Below, piece after piece: positions 7,750 to 13,203 of a DNA stretch of 13,203 nt. The number at the start of each line of letters is the position of its first letter. The stretch's first letter is position 1. The notes below the pieces were generated by a model that saw nothing but the letters and a program-made list of their open reading frames with translations, was not told where the DNA came from and did no database searches. This DNA is from Limnohabitans sp. (GTDB taxonomy: Bacteria > Pseudomonadota > Gammaproteobacteria > Burkholderiales > Burkholderiaceae_C): positions 1 through 13,203 of the forward strand of contig SHXP01000036.1 of the NCBI GenBank assembly GCA_009693225.1. Reading direction: 5' to 3'. The translations under genes were made by a program, and so were the position numbers.

Positions 7750-9101
7750 AAACCAGACTACGTATAGGCGCAGGTGCCGCCTGGTGGGGCGACCGGGTTG
7801 AACCGGCGCAACTCAGCGCCGAACAAGGACAGCTGGATTACCTGTGCTTTGAAACCATGGCCGAAGCCACGGTGTCGGCCGCGCAGGTGCGCGCTAGACG
7901 CGACCCGACCTTCCAGGGCTATGACACTTACCTGGACGACCGCATGAAAGCCGTGCTGCCGGGTTGCATGAAACAAGGCACGCGCATCATCACCAACCAG
8001 GGCTGGATCAACCCGGACGCTGCCGCCAAACGCATCGTTCACTGGCTCAAGGAATTCGGCTACACCGGTGTGAAGGTGGCCTCGGTCAACGGCAGCCTGA
8101 TCACCGAACACGTGCTGGGCATGACCGATAAGATTCTGGAAAACGGCAAGCCCACGTCCACGTTGAAAGACACGCTCATATCCGCCGAGGCCTATCAGGG
8201 CGCCGAGCCCATCGTGGCCGCGCTCAAGGCCGGGGCGCACATCGTGGTGACCGGACGCGTGGCTGACCCGTCTATCTTCATGGCGCCCATGATGTTCGAG
8301 TTCGGCTGGGACCCGATGGACGCGGCCAAGCTCGGACAGGGCATGGGCATAGGCCATTTGATGGAATGCGGCGCGCAAGTCACCGGCGGTTATTTTTCCG
8401 ACCCCGGCTTCAAAGATGTGCCACAACCGTGGAACTTCAGCTTTCCTATCGCCGAGGTAGAGCCCGACGGCACCACCGTCATCACCAAAGTGGCCGGCAC
8501 CGGCGGCGCGGTCAACCTGCAAACCATCAAAGAGCAAATGCTCTACGAGGTGCACGACCCGGCCAACTACCTGACACCGGACGTGGTGGTCGACTTCACC
8601 ACGGTCAAGCTCGAGCAGGTCGGCCCCGACCGTGTCAAGGTGTCGAACATCAGCGGTAAGCCGCGCACGCCGACGCTCAAAGTCTCCATCGGTTGCATCG
8701 AAGGCTTCATCGGCGAAGACATGTTTTTCTACGCCGGCCCCGGCGCACTGCGTCGTGCCGAACTGGCCAAAACCATACTCACTGAACGCTTTCGCATCGT
8801 CGGTCTGGTGGCCGAAGAAGTGCGCATCGATTTTCTGGGCATCAACGCCATACACGGCGCGGCTACCCCGGCGGATGCGCCCGAGCCGTATGAAATCGCC
8901 GTGCGCGTGGCCGCACGCACCGCCACCCGCGAGCAGGCGCTCAAGGTCGGGCGCGAGGTCGACGGCATGGCGGTCTCGGGCATAGGCCACACCGGCAAGC
9001 GCGTACCGCATGCCGAGCGCACCCGCGAAATCATCGGCGTCTGGTCTTCACTGGTACCGCGCGACAAAGTGCCCGCGTCCATCAGTTATTTCGAAAGCTG
9101 A
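7746..9101 (+). CDS. acyclic terpene utilization AtuA-type protein (DUF1446)
   Basis: A 451-residue soluble protein of the DUF1446/AtuA family. Family features are the N-terminal 'RIGAGAAWWGDR', 'IITNQGWINPDAA' (81-93), 'VVTGRVADPSIF' (167-178), 'GHLMECGAQVTGGYF' and 'GTGGAVN'. AtuA of Pseudomonas aeruginosa and P. citronellolis is encoded in the citronellol/geraniol utilization cluster, but its reaction has not, to my knowledge, been established. Those AtuA proteins are longer because they carry a C-terminal extra domain; here that domain is the next, separate gene. No geranyl-CoA carboxylase genes (atuC/atuF) are seen, so the classical Atu pathway is not shown by this window. It probably acts on a CoA ester made by the preceding synthetase (inference). 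The start is set by the ATGA overlap. Confidence 0.85.
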   Translation: MKTRLRIGAGAAWWGDRVEPAQLSAEQGQLDYLCFETMAEATVSAAQVRARRDPTFQGYDTYLDDRMKAVLPGCMKQGTRIITNQGWINPDAAAKRIVHWLKEFGYTGVKVASVNGSLITEHVLGMTDKILENGKPTSTLKDTLISAEAYQGAEPIVAALKAGAHIVVTGRVADPSIFMAPMMFEFGWDPMDAAKLGQGMGIGHLMECGAQVTGGYFSDPGFKDVPQPWNFSFPIAEVEPDGTTVITKVAGTGGAVNLQTIKEQMLYEVHDPANYLTPDVVVDFTTVKLEQVGPDRVKVSNISGKPRTPTLKVSIGCIEGFIGEDMFFYAGPGALRRAELAKTILTERFRIVGLVAEEVRIDFLGINAIHGAATPADAPEPYEIAVRVAARTATREQALKVGREVDGMAVSGIGHTGKRVPHAERTREIIGVWSSLVPRDKVPASISYFES

Positions 9102-9103
9102 AC

Positions 9104-9469
9104 ATGAAAATTCAATTGCAACACCTGGCCCATGCGCGTTCAGGCGACAAGGGCGACACCTCGAACATCGCGGTGTTTGCCTACGAGCCCGAGTTCTACC
9201 CGCTGCTCAAAACGCAACTCACTGCTGAACGCTTCAAGGACTTTTACCGGGGCGCCATCAAAGGCCTGGTGATCCGCTACGAGGTCGACAACATCGACGC
9301 CATGAACTTTGTCTGCCACGGCGCGCTGGGCGGCGGTGTATCGCGCAGCCTATGTCTGGACAATTACGGCAAGGCGCTGTCAGCCGCGGTGCTGGGCTTT
9401 GAAATCGAGGTGCCTGACCACCTGATGGACAAACTTCACGGCAAGCATTTGCTTAAAAGCACACACTGA
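9104..9469 (+). CDS. AtuA C-terminal-like small protein
   Basis: A 121-residue protein that corresponds to the C-terminal domain of long AtuA proteins. It shows the family's conserved blocks 'ARSGDKGDTSNIAV' (11-24) and 'LGGGVSRSLCLDNYGK' (75-90), followed by a beta strand ending 'FEIEVP'. It begins two bases after the AtuA-type stop, so the two are almost certainly co-translated and probably form one complex, equivalent to the fused protein elsewhere. The Gly/Asp/Lys-rich N-terminal block looks like a ligand- or subunit-contact loop, but no function is known to me. Confidence 0.85.
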   Translation: MKIQLQHLAHARSGDKGDTSNIAVFAYEPEFYPLLKTQLTAERFKDFYRGAIKGLVIRYEVDNIDAMNFVCHGALGGGVSRSLCLDNYGKALSAAVLGFEIEVPDHLMDKLHGKHLLKSTH

Positions 9470-9473
9470 GGAG
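9469..9473 (+). promoter_or_regulatory. strong ribosome binding site for the SDR gene
   Basis: AGGAG overlapping the upstream stop codon, seven bases before the ATG at 9481. It is one of the few clear Shine-Dalgarno sequences in the operon, where most starts rely on ATGA coupling, and it supports 9481 as the start. Confidence 0.7.
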
Positions 9474-9480
9474 CGCCAAT

Positions 9481-10543
9481 ATGACTCGGCGTAAACACAC
9501 CTTGCTGATCGCCGGTGCCAGCGGCGTTGTCGGCGCGGCGGCCACGGAACATTTCGCCGCCCTGCCAGACTGGGAGGTGCTGGCCTTGTCGCGCCGCCCG
9601 TGTGCGCTGCCGCCGGGTGTGACCCATGTGCCCTTGGACCTGACCGATGCCGCCGCCTGCCGCAGCGCTGCACACAATCTTCAACACGTAACCCACGTTT
9701 TGTTTGCCGCCTTGTTTGAATTGCCCGAACTCGTCGCCGGTTGGCGCGACCCGCGCCAGATGCAAACCAACGAGGCCATGTTGCGCAATCTGCTGGATGC
9801 TTTGCAGCCGCAGACCAAGGGTTTGCGTCACATCAGCCTGATGCAAGGCACCAAGGCCTACGGCGGCCAAGGAGCGCATGCCGCGCCACCGGCACGAGAA
9901 CTTTTACTGGCTGCAGGAAGACCTGCTGCGCGAACGCCAGCCGCACGCCACCTGGACTTTCACGGTGCTGCGCCCGCAAGTGGTGATGGGCTATGCGGTG
10001 TCCAGCCCGATGAACCTGGTGGCGGCGCTGGGTGTGTATGCCAGCGTGATGCGCGAACTGGGCCGGTCGCTGCATTTTCCCGGCGGCGGTCGCTATGTGA
10101 ATGTGGCCACCGACAGCCGATTGATTGCGCAGGCCGCCGAGTTTGCCGCCACGCATGAAATTGCAGCGAACGAAACCTATAACGTGGTCAACGGCGATGT
10201 CATGGTCTGGCACGACCTGTGGCCGTCCATCGCCAGGCGTTTCAACATGGTCTGCGGCAAACCGCTGCCCATGCAGATGAGCACAGAGATGCCCAAGGTG
10301 GAGGACATTTGGCAACAGGTGGTGCACAAACACGATTTGCAGCCGCTGAGCATGCAGCAGCTGGTCAACAGTTCCTGGGAGTTCACCGACCGGGTGTTCG
10401 GTCACGGCATAGAGCATCCGGCGATGTCTTTTTTAAGCGGTATCAAGCTGCGGCAGCACGGTTTTCAAGCGTGTATGGACACGGAAGACGCTTTGCACGA
10501 GTGGCTGGACAAGATGCAGCACAAGCGTTTGTTGCCGGTCTGA
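9481..10543 (+). pseudogene. PRISE-type SDR family reductase (progesterone 5-beta-reductase/iridoid synthase-like), frameshifted
   Basis: Two overlapping frames together make one SDR of about 353 residues, the usual length. The first part (frame of 9481) has the NAD(P)-binding GASGVVG (12-18) and runs to 'LMQGTKAYG' (120-128) with the family's catalytic Lys125; past about 9870 it loses family likeness and continues out of register to a stop at 10156-10158. The second part, in the frame of the ATG at 9878, resumes with 'PRHRHENFYWLQEDLL', containing the expected catalytic Tyr, and continues normally ('LRPQVVMGYA', 'NPMNL'-like 'SSPMNLVAALGVYA') to a TGA at 10541-10543. The lesion lies at about 9865-9880 and no homopolymer is present. 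In this family Lys and Tyr work together, so neither fragment alone should be active. Could be a true mutation or a base-calling/assembly error. Intact relatives reduce enones with NADPH. Confidence 0.8.
9869..9874 (+). promoter_or_regulatory. internal Shine-Dalgarno-like site at the frameshift
   Basis: AAGGAG stands three bases before the ATG at 9878, which opens the frame of the C-terminal SDR fragment. The spacing is shorter than ideal. If the frameshift is real, this could let ribosomes start the 221-residue C-terminal fragment (9878-10543) independently; it may equally be chance. Confidence 0.3.
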
Positions 10544-10702
10544 TTGCGGTCACGCATTGGCCGACCTCGTTGGCTTTCGTGCGGCCGTGAAGACACGATT
10601 TGGCCCACCCGGTTGGCTTTCGTGCTGTCATGAAGTCACGCATTAGCCGACCTGTTTGGCATTCTTACTGTCATGGAGTCACGCATTGGCCGAACCATCC
10701 GG
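10541..10702. repeat. degenerate ~43-base tandem repeat, about 3.6 copies
   Basis: Units begin at about 10541, 10588, 10631 and 10674, with lengths of 47, 43 and 43 bases and a last partial copy of about 29. The shared core reads approximately tcacgcattggccgacc, then ggttggctttcgtgc, ending in tgtca. Copies differ at several positions. The first copy overlaps the stop codon of the SDR gene. The unit is not a multiple of three, there are no unique spacers, and it does not look coding. Confidence 0.8.
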
Positions 10703-10703
10703 T

Positions 10704-10739
10704 GCGATTTTTTTCTGCGCTTTCGCTCGAAAAAAACGC
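10704..10739. terminator. bidirectional rho-independent terminator-like hairpin
   Basis: The arms are gcgattttttt and aaaaaaacgc (one bulged base), closing on an inner gcg/cgc stem with a short pyrimidine loop. Seven T on one side and seven A on the other give an A/T-tract hairpin readable from both strands. An outer gccgaa (10689-10694) pairs with ttcggc (10749-10754). It lies between convergent genes, where it could end both transcripts. Confidence 0.6.
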
Positions 10740-10884
10740 CCCCTCCGATTCGGCTTGAACCGGCGTTTCTGATTGTAAAACGATTTCTTTTTCGTGACTT
10801 TTTGCGATATCAAACCGCAGAAATGCAGTTGTAGAAATCACCATTAATCGCAGAAATGCGGCCGGAGAATCCTGCGAGCGGATA

Positions 10885-10959
10885 AACGCCATGCCGGGAC
10901 GGCCGACGCGAACATTGGCGCGCAGCGGCAGTGAGCGACGACCGTCCCGGCATGGCGTT
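10885..10959. repeat. long inverted repeat, perfect 18-base arms
   Basis: Left arm 10885-10902 (aacgccatgccgggacgg) is the exact reverse complement of the right arm 10942-10959. The 39-base interval has further pairing just inside the arms (ccgacgc near 10903-10909 with gcgacg near 10935-10940), so the transcript would fold into one long GC-rich hairpin. A TA dinucleotide lies at each edge (10883-10884 and 10959-10960). No T tract follows on either strand, so it is not a classical intrinsic terminator. It may be a REP-like or small mobile palindromic element. Confidence 0.75.
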
Positions 10960-10963
10960 AACA

Positions 10964-11024
10964 CAGTAGTTCAACCGAAGACACCCGTGAACGAACCGGC
11001 TTGGCATCAATACTTCAACCGTAG
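10964..11024. repeat. pair of imperfect 17-base direct repeats
   Basis: 10964-10980 (cagtagttcaaccgaag) and 11008-11024 (caatacttcaaccgtag) match at 14 of 17 positions, 44 bases apart, just beyond the stop of the - strand flavin reductase. No function is apparent; the period is close to that of the tandem repeat upstream but the sequence is different. Confidence 0.45.
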
Positions 11025-11034
11025 AAAACGGCAA

Positions 11035-11550
11035 TCAACTCTCGTGCGGTTGCACCGACAGATAACCGCCACCGCCATAAGCCAGCGACTTTCGGTCATG
11101 CATGTGAATACGCTCAACCCGCCCTACAAACAACACATGGTCACCGCCCGGGTAGCTTGCTTCAAGATTGCATTCCAAATAAGAAGCGCAGCCGTCTATC
11201 AACGGCACACCGCCCAGCCCCAGCGTATACGCAACACCGTCAAAACGGTCCACACCCGAAACTGCAAAAAGATTGGAAATATTCACCTGATCCTGCGCAA
11301 GGATGTTGACCGCAAAACGACCTGCATTTTTGAACGTATTGAAACTGCGTGAACTCAGACGCAAACTCCAGACGATCAAAGGCGGATCCAGCGACAGGGA
11401 GCTGAATGAATTGGCAGTAATGCCCTCGGCTTTGCCGTCAGCATTCAGCACCGTCATCACGGTGACACCGGTCACGAAGGAACCCAGACAACGGCGCAGT
11501 TCCAGCGGGTCAAGTGCAGACTGAGCCGCTTCTGTAGAAATAACTGTCAT
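11035..11550 (-). CDS. flavin reductase domain protein (HpaC/FMN-binding split-barrel family)
   Basis: A 171-residue protein with the flavin reductase-like fold: 'LGSFVTGVTVMT' (22-33), the flavin-binding 'GITANSFSSLSLDPPLI' (43-59), 'FAVNILAQDQ' (79-88) and the conserved 'GDHVLFVGRVE' (136-146). The family uses NAD(P)H to reduce free FMN or FAD and usually feeds a two-component monooxygenase, in the cytoplasm. No oxygenase is encoded in this window, so the partner must lie elsewhere, or the protein serves another flavin-using step. It is transcribed away from the CitE-type gene, from a 140-base intergenic region, and converges on the operon to the left. The ATG at 11548-11550 gives the normal N-terminus; the Shine-Dalgarno sequence is weak. 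Confidence 0.88.
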   Translation of the reverse strand: MTVISTEAAQSALDPLELRRCLGSFVTGVTVMTVLNADGKAEGITANSFSSLSLDPPLIVWSLRLSSRSFNTFKNAGRFAVNILAQDQVNISNLFAVSGVDRFDGVAYTLGLGGVPLIDGCASYLECNLEASYPGGDHVLFVGRVERIHMHDRKSLAYGGGGYLSVQPHES

Positions 11551-11690
11551 GCAAGTCCGTCAATAAGGTGTTGAGTAACTGGTGGAATCCAAGTATTGTC
11601 GTTGAAGCTGGCAAGCCTTGATCCCGCCACTTAGAAACACCCCTGTCATCCGGTTTGTTAGCATGCCTGCCAAACACTAGGAACCCTTAC
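11551..11690. promoter_or_regulatory. divergent intergenic region between flavin reductase and CitE-type genes
   Basis: These 140 bases must hold the promoters of both divergent genes. No convincing -35/-10 pair or operator palindrome could be assigned by eye. The region is AT-richer than the genes beside it. Regulator genes are absent from the window. Confidence 0.4.
11679..11682 (+). promoter_or_regulatory. ribosome binding site deciding the CitE-type start
   Basis: AGGA eight bases before the ATG at 11691. It supports this start over an in-frame TTG at 11655, which would add 12 residues foreign to the family. Confidence 0.55.
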
Positions 11691-12563
11691 ATGACAATCA
11701 AATCCCTGCTGTTCGTGCCCGGCGACAGCGAGAAAAAAATGGCCAAAGCCGCCAGCACAGGCGCTGATGTGCTGCTTCTCGACCTGGAAGACGCGGTGTC
11801 GCATGAAAGACTGCCTTTGGCGCGCGACCTGGTGCAGCAATACCTGAAAAGCCACGACCGTGCAAACCAGCAGGTGTGGGTGCGCATCAATCCGCTCAAC
11901 ACCCCGCTGTCGCTGCCCGATCTGGTCGCGGTCATGCCCGGCAAGCCCGACGGCATCATGCTCCCCAAGCCGATGAACGCAAGCGATGTGCGTCAACTCG
12001 ACCATTTCTTAAGCGCGCTCGAGCAACGCGAAGGCATTACACCTGGTCGCACACGCATCCTGCCGGTGGCCACTGAAGTGGCCGGCGCCTTGTTCCAACT
12101 CAACAGCTACGCGGGTTGTTCACCGCGACTCGCCGGCCTGACCTGGGGCGCGGAAGACCTGGCCACCGATGTCGGCGCCACCAGCAATAAAAAAGACAAC
12201 GGTGAATTCGACGATGTCTTCGTGCTTGCGCGATCGATGTGCCTGCTGGCCGCCACGCACGCCGGTGTGCAGGCGATTGACACACTGACGGTGGACTTCC
12301 GCAACCACGAGGGCTTGCAGGCCGATGTACGCCGTGCACGTCGCCAGGGCTTCAGCGGCAAGCTGACCATACACCCGGACCAGGTGGCCATCATCAACGC
12401 GGGCTTTACCGCCACGCCCGAAGAACTGCAACACGCGCAGCGCATCGTCGACGCCTTCGCGCAGTCTGATGGCGCAGGCGCCTTGCAACTCGACGGCAAA
12501 ATGATCGACAAACCGCATTTGACGCAGGCGCTGCGTCTGCTGGCAACGCACAAAGGGCAATGA
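11691..12563 (+). CDS. HpcH/HpaI-CitE family acyl-CoA ester lyase (citramalyl-/malyl-CoA lyase-like)
   Basis: A 290-residue TIM-barrel CoA ester lyase. The family pattern is complete: 'SLLFVPGDSEKKMAKA' at the N-terminus, 'DLEDAV' (31-36), the CoA/substrate Arg in 'WVRIN' (Arg65), 'LPKP', the metal-binding Glu129 in 'TEVAGAL' and Asp156 in 'WGAEDLATD', and 'IHPDQV' (227-232). Members cleave or form citramalyl-CoA, malyl-CoA or beta-methylmalyl-CoA with Mg2+, releasing acetyl- or propionyl-CoA and a 2-oxoacid. The ATGA overlap with a MaoC-type hydratase gene recalls the itaconate degradation (ich-ccl/rip) and mesaconyl-CoA hydratase plus lyase arrangements, though a CoA-transferase gene is not seen. 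Exact substrate cannot be fixed from sequence. Confidence 0.88.
   Translation: MTIKSLLFVPGDSEKKMAKAASTGADVLLLDLEDAVSHERLPLARDLVQQYLKSHDRANQQVWVRINPLNTPLSLPDLVAVMPGKPDGIMLPKPMNASDVRQLDHFLSALEQREGITPGRTRILPVATEVAGALFQLNSYAGCSPRLAGLTWGAEDLATDVGATSNKKDNGEFDDVFVLARSMCLLAATHAGVQAIDTLTVDFRNHEGLQADVRRARRQGFSGKLTIHPDQVAIINAGFTATPEELQHAQRIVDAFAQSDGAGALQLDGKMIDKPHLTQALRLLATHKGQ
12552..12557 (+). promoter_or_regulatory. Shine-Dalgarno sequence before the MaoC-type gene
   Basis: AAAGGG lies eight bases before an ATG at 12566 but only two before the ATG at 12560. Spacing therefore favours 12566 as the true initiation codon, while the ATGA overlap pattern favours 12560; the difference is two residues. Confidence 0.45.
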
Positions 12564-13024
12564 ACATGGCAGGCCTGTACTTCGAAGAATTTTTTGTCGG
12601 ACAAACCTTTAAGCATGCGATCCGTCGCACTGTGTCCGAGATGGACAACGTCATGTTCTCCGCTTTGACGCACAACCCGGCGGCGCTGCACCTGGACGAG
12701 GAATACTGCAAACACCACACCGAATACGGCCAGCGCATCGTCAACAGCGTGTTCACCCTGGGCTTGATCGTCGGCGTGTCAGTGGGTGACACCACATTGG
12801 GCACCACAGTCGCCAATCTGGGCTGGGACGAGGTGCGTTTTCCCAAACCGCTGTTCCATGGCGACACAGTGCATGTGGAAACCGAGGTGCTGGAGTTGCG
12901 CGACAGCAAATCGCGGCCGCACAACGGCATTGTGATTTTTGAGCACCGGGGTTACAACCAGCACAACGTGTTGGTGGCCTCGTGCAAGCGTTCAGCACTG
13001 ATGCTGCGCAAACCCGCTGCTTGA
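12560..13024 (+). CDS. MaoC-type (hotdog fold) acyl-CoA hydratase, mesaconyl/itaconyl-CoA hydratase-like
   Basis: A 154-residue single hotdog-domain protein with 'LYFEEFFVGQTF' at the N-terminus, typical of MaoC hydratases, then 'RTVSEMDNVMFSALTHNPAALHLDEE' in two adjoining blocks (23-48) containing the conserved Asn39-Pro and His44-Leu-Asp, and 'YGQRIVNSVFTLGL' (56-69). In the classical (R)-hydratase motif an Asp precedes the Asn-Pro; here the residue just before Asn39 is His38, as expected of a divergent MaoC subgroup rather than PhaJ. It would hydrate an unsaturated acyl-CoA to the substrate of the CitE-type lyase encoded just upstream, with which it shares an ATGA overlap. A start at 12566, two codons on, is equally possible from the Shine-Dalgarno spacing. 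The specific substrate is an inference from context. Confidence 0.87.
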   Translation: MNMAGLYFEEFFVGQTFKHAIRRTVSEMDNVMFSALTHNPAALHLDEEYCKHHTEYGQRIVNSVFTLGLIVGVSVGDTTLGTTVANLGWDEVRFPKPLFHGDTVHVETEVLELRDSKSRPHNGIVIFEHRGYNQHNVLVASCKRSALMLRKPAA

Positions 13025-13077
13025 AGAATGCTACAGACAGCTTTGCTTGCAAATTATTGCTCCGGCCCTGTAAAGTT

Positions 13078-13203
13078 TTAAGCGGCATAGCGAACCCGAC
13101 GGTCCTGGAAGTAGCTCATAACTCGCTCAGGTGTTTTCTCCAACATCGTCATATGCTCCTTGGCAGCCTCGCGTAATTTGGCCTTGGTTCGCACTGGCAC
13201 GCG
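13078..13203 (-). CDS. C-terminal fragment of an unidentified protein, possibly a transposase (cut by window edge)
   Basis: On the - strand an open frame runs from the right edge to a TAA at 13078-13080, giving 41 residues: basic and helical ('TKAKLREAAKEHM'), ending 'VMSYFQDRRVRYAA'. The basic helix followed by a YF-x-VRYAA ending reminds me of the C-terminus of IS630-like transposases, but the fragment is too short to be sure. It converges on the MaoC-type gene with 53 bases between the stops. No terminal inverted repeat or target duplication could be assigned in those 53 bases. Confidence 0.45.
   Translation of the reverse strand, partial: RVPVRTKAKLREAAKEHMTMLEKTPERVMSYFQDRRVRYAA

Larger units (their letters stand above)
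10544..11034. other. non-coding convergent intergenic region
   Basis: About 490 bases between the end of the + strand operon and the end of the - strand flavin reductase gene. It holds, in order, a ~43-base tandem repeat, a terminator-like hairpin, a pair of short cgcagaaatgc repeats (10816 and 10849), a 75-base hairpin with perfect arms and a pair of imperfect 17-base direct repeats. The short open frames crossing it run through these inverted repeats and match no family I recognise. Its AT-richer composition differs from the flanking genes. Confidence 0.75.

Noticed and set aside
7758..9011. 417-residue open frame on the - strand
   Set aside because: It lies entirely inside the AtuA-type gene, is His/Gly/Arg/Val-rich in the way of antisense frames in GC-rich DNA, and shows no family motif.
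7746..9469. Complete Atu (citronellol/geraniol) pathway
   Set aside because: Only AtuA-like parts are present; there are no geranyl-CoA carboxylase, citronellyl-CoA dehydrogenase or isohexenylglutaconyl-CoA hydratase genes.
9860..9885. Programmed ribosomal frameshift in the SDR gene
   Set aside because: No slippery heptamer or downstream pseudoknot is evident, and the family is not known for frameshifting; mutation or assembly error is simpler.
10541..10702. CRISPR array
   Set aside because: The repeats adjoin without unique spacers and vary between copies; no cas genes are present.
10671..10964. 97-residue open frame on the - strand in the intergenic region
   Set aside because: It runs through the repeat end, the terminator-like hairpin and into the long inverted repeat, and no Shine-Dalgarno or domain was seen.
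10891..11352. 153-residue open frame on the + strand
   Set aside because: It starts inside the inverted repeat and is antisense to the flavin reductase, whose motifs are clear.
11551..11690. Specific sigma-70 promoters for the divergent genes
   Set aside because: Candidate TTGATC and TTGCCA hexamers do not have a -10 box at acceptable spacing.
11655..12563. TTG start for the CitE-type lyase
   Set aside because: The extra 12 residues are not family-like, and AGGA eight bases before the ATG at 11691 supports the shorter form.

Overview
The window looks like a high-GC Gram-negative chromosome, most likely a betaproteobacterium of the Comamonadaceae/Burkholderiales type. This is inferred from the GC-rich codon use, the gene families and the Liv-type transporter beside CoA-dependent catabolic genes; no phylogenetic marker is present. 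Nearly all of it is a tightly packed catabolic gene cluster. No rRNA, tRNA or CRISPR array was seen.

Left region (2-9469, all + strand, continuing into 9481-10543). The first five genes are a branched-chain amino acid family (HAAT/Liv) ABC importer: the C-terminal part of the periplasmic binding protein, two permeases and two ATPases. They are followed by a thiolase-fold protein without the usual nucleophilic cysteine, a DUF35 zinc-ribbon/OB-fold partner, an NDP-forming acyl-CoA synthetase, an AtuA-type DUF1446 protein, a small AtuA-C-like protein, and a PRISE-type SDR reductase broken by a frameshift. From the first permease to the AtuA-type gene, seven consecutive junctions are 4-base ATGA stop/start overlaps, so this is almost certainly one translationally coupled operon. 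The logical reading is: import an organic acid, activate it to its CoA thioester, modify it, then cleave the carbon chain with a thiolase/DUF35 pair of the kind that does retro-aldol cleavage in steroid side-chain degradation. The substrate cannot be named from sequence; an isoprenoid-like, steroid-like or other branched carboxylic acid is the best guess.

Middle region (10544-11034) is about 490 bases without a gene, between convergent genes. It holds a degenerate ~43-base tandem repeat, a bidirectional terminator-like hairpin, a pair of short direct repeats, a 75-base hairpin with perfect 18-base arms, and a second pair of imperfect direct repeats.

Right region (11035-13024). A flavin reductase on the - strand is divergent from a CitE/HpcH-type acyl-CoA lyase and a MaoC-type hydratase on the + strand. 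The last two again overlap by ATGA. They resemble the hydratase/lyase steps used for itaconate, mesaconate or methylmalyl-CoA type C5 intermediates, and might finish off the product of the first operon. The window ends in the C-terminus of a - strand ORF that may be a transposase.
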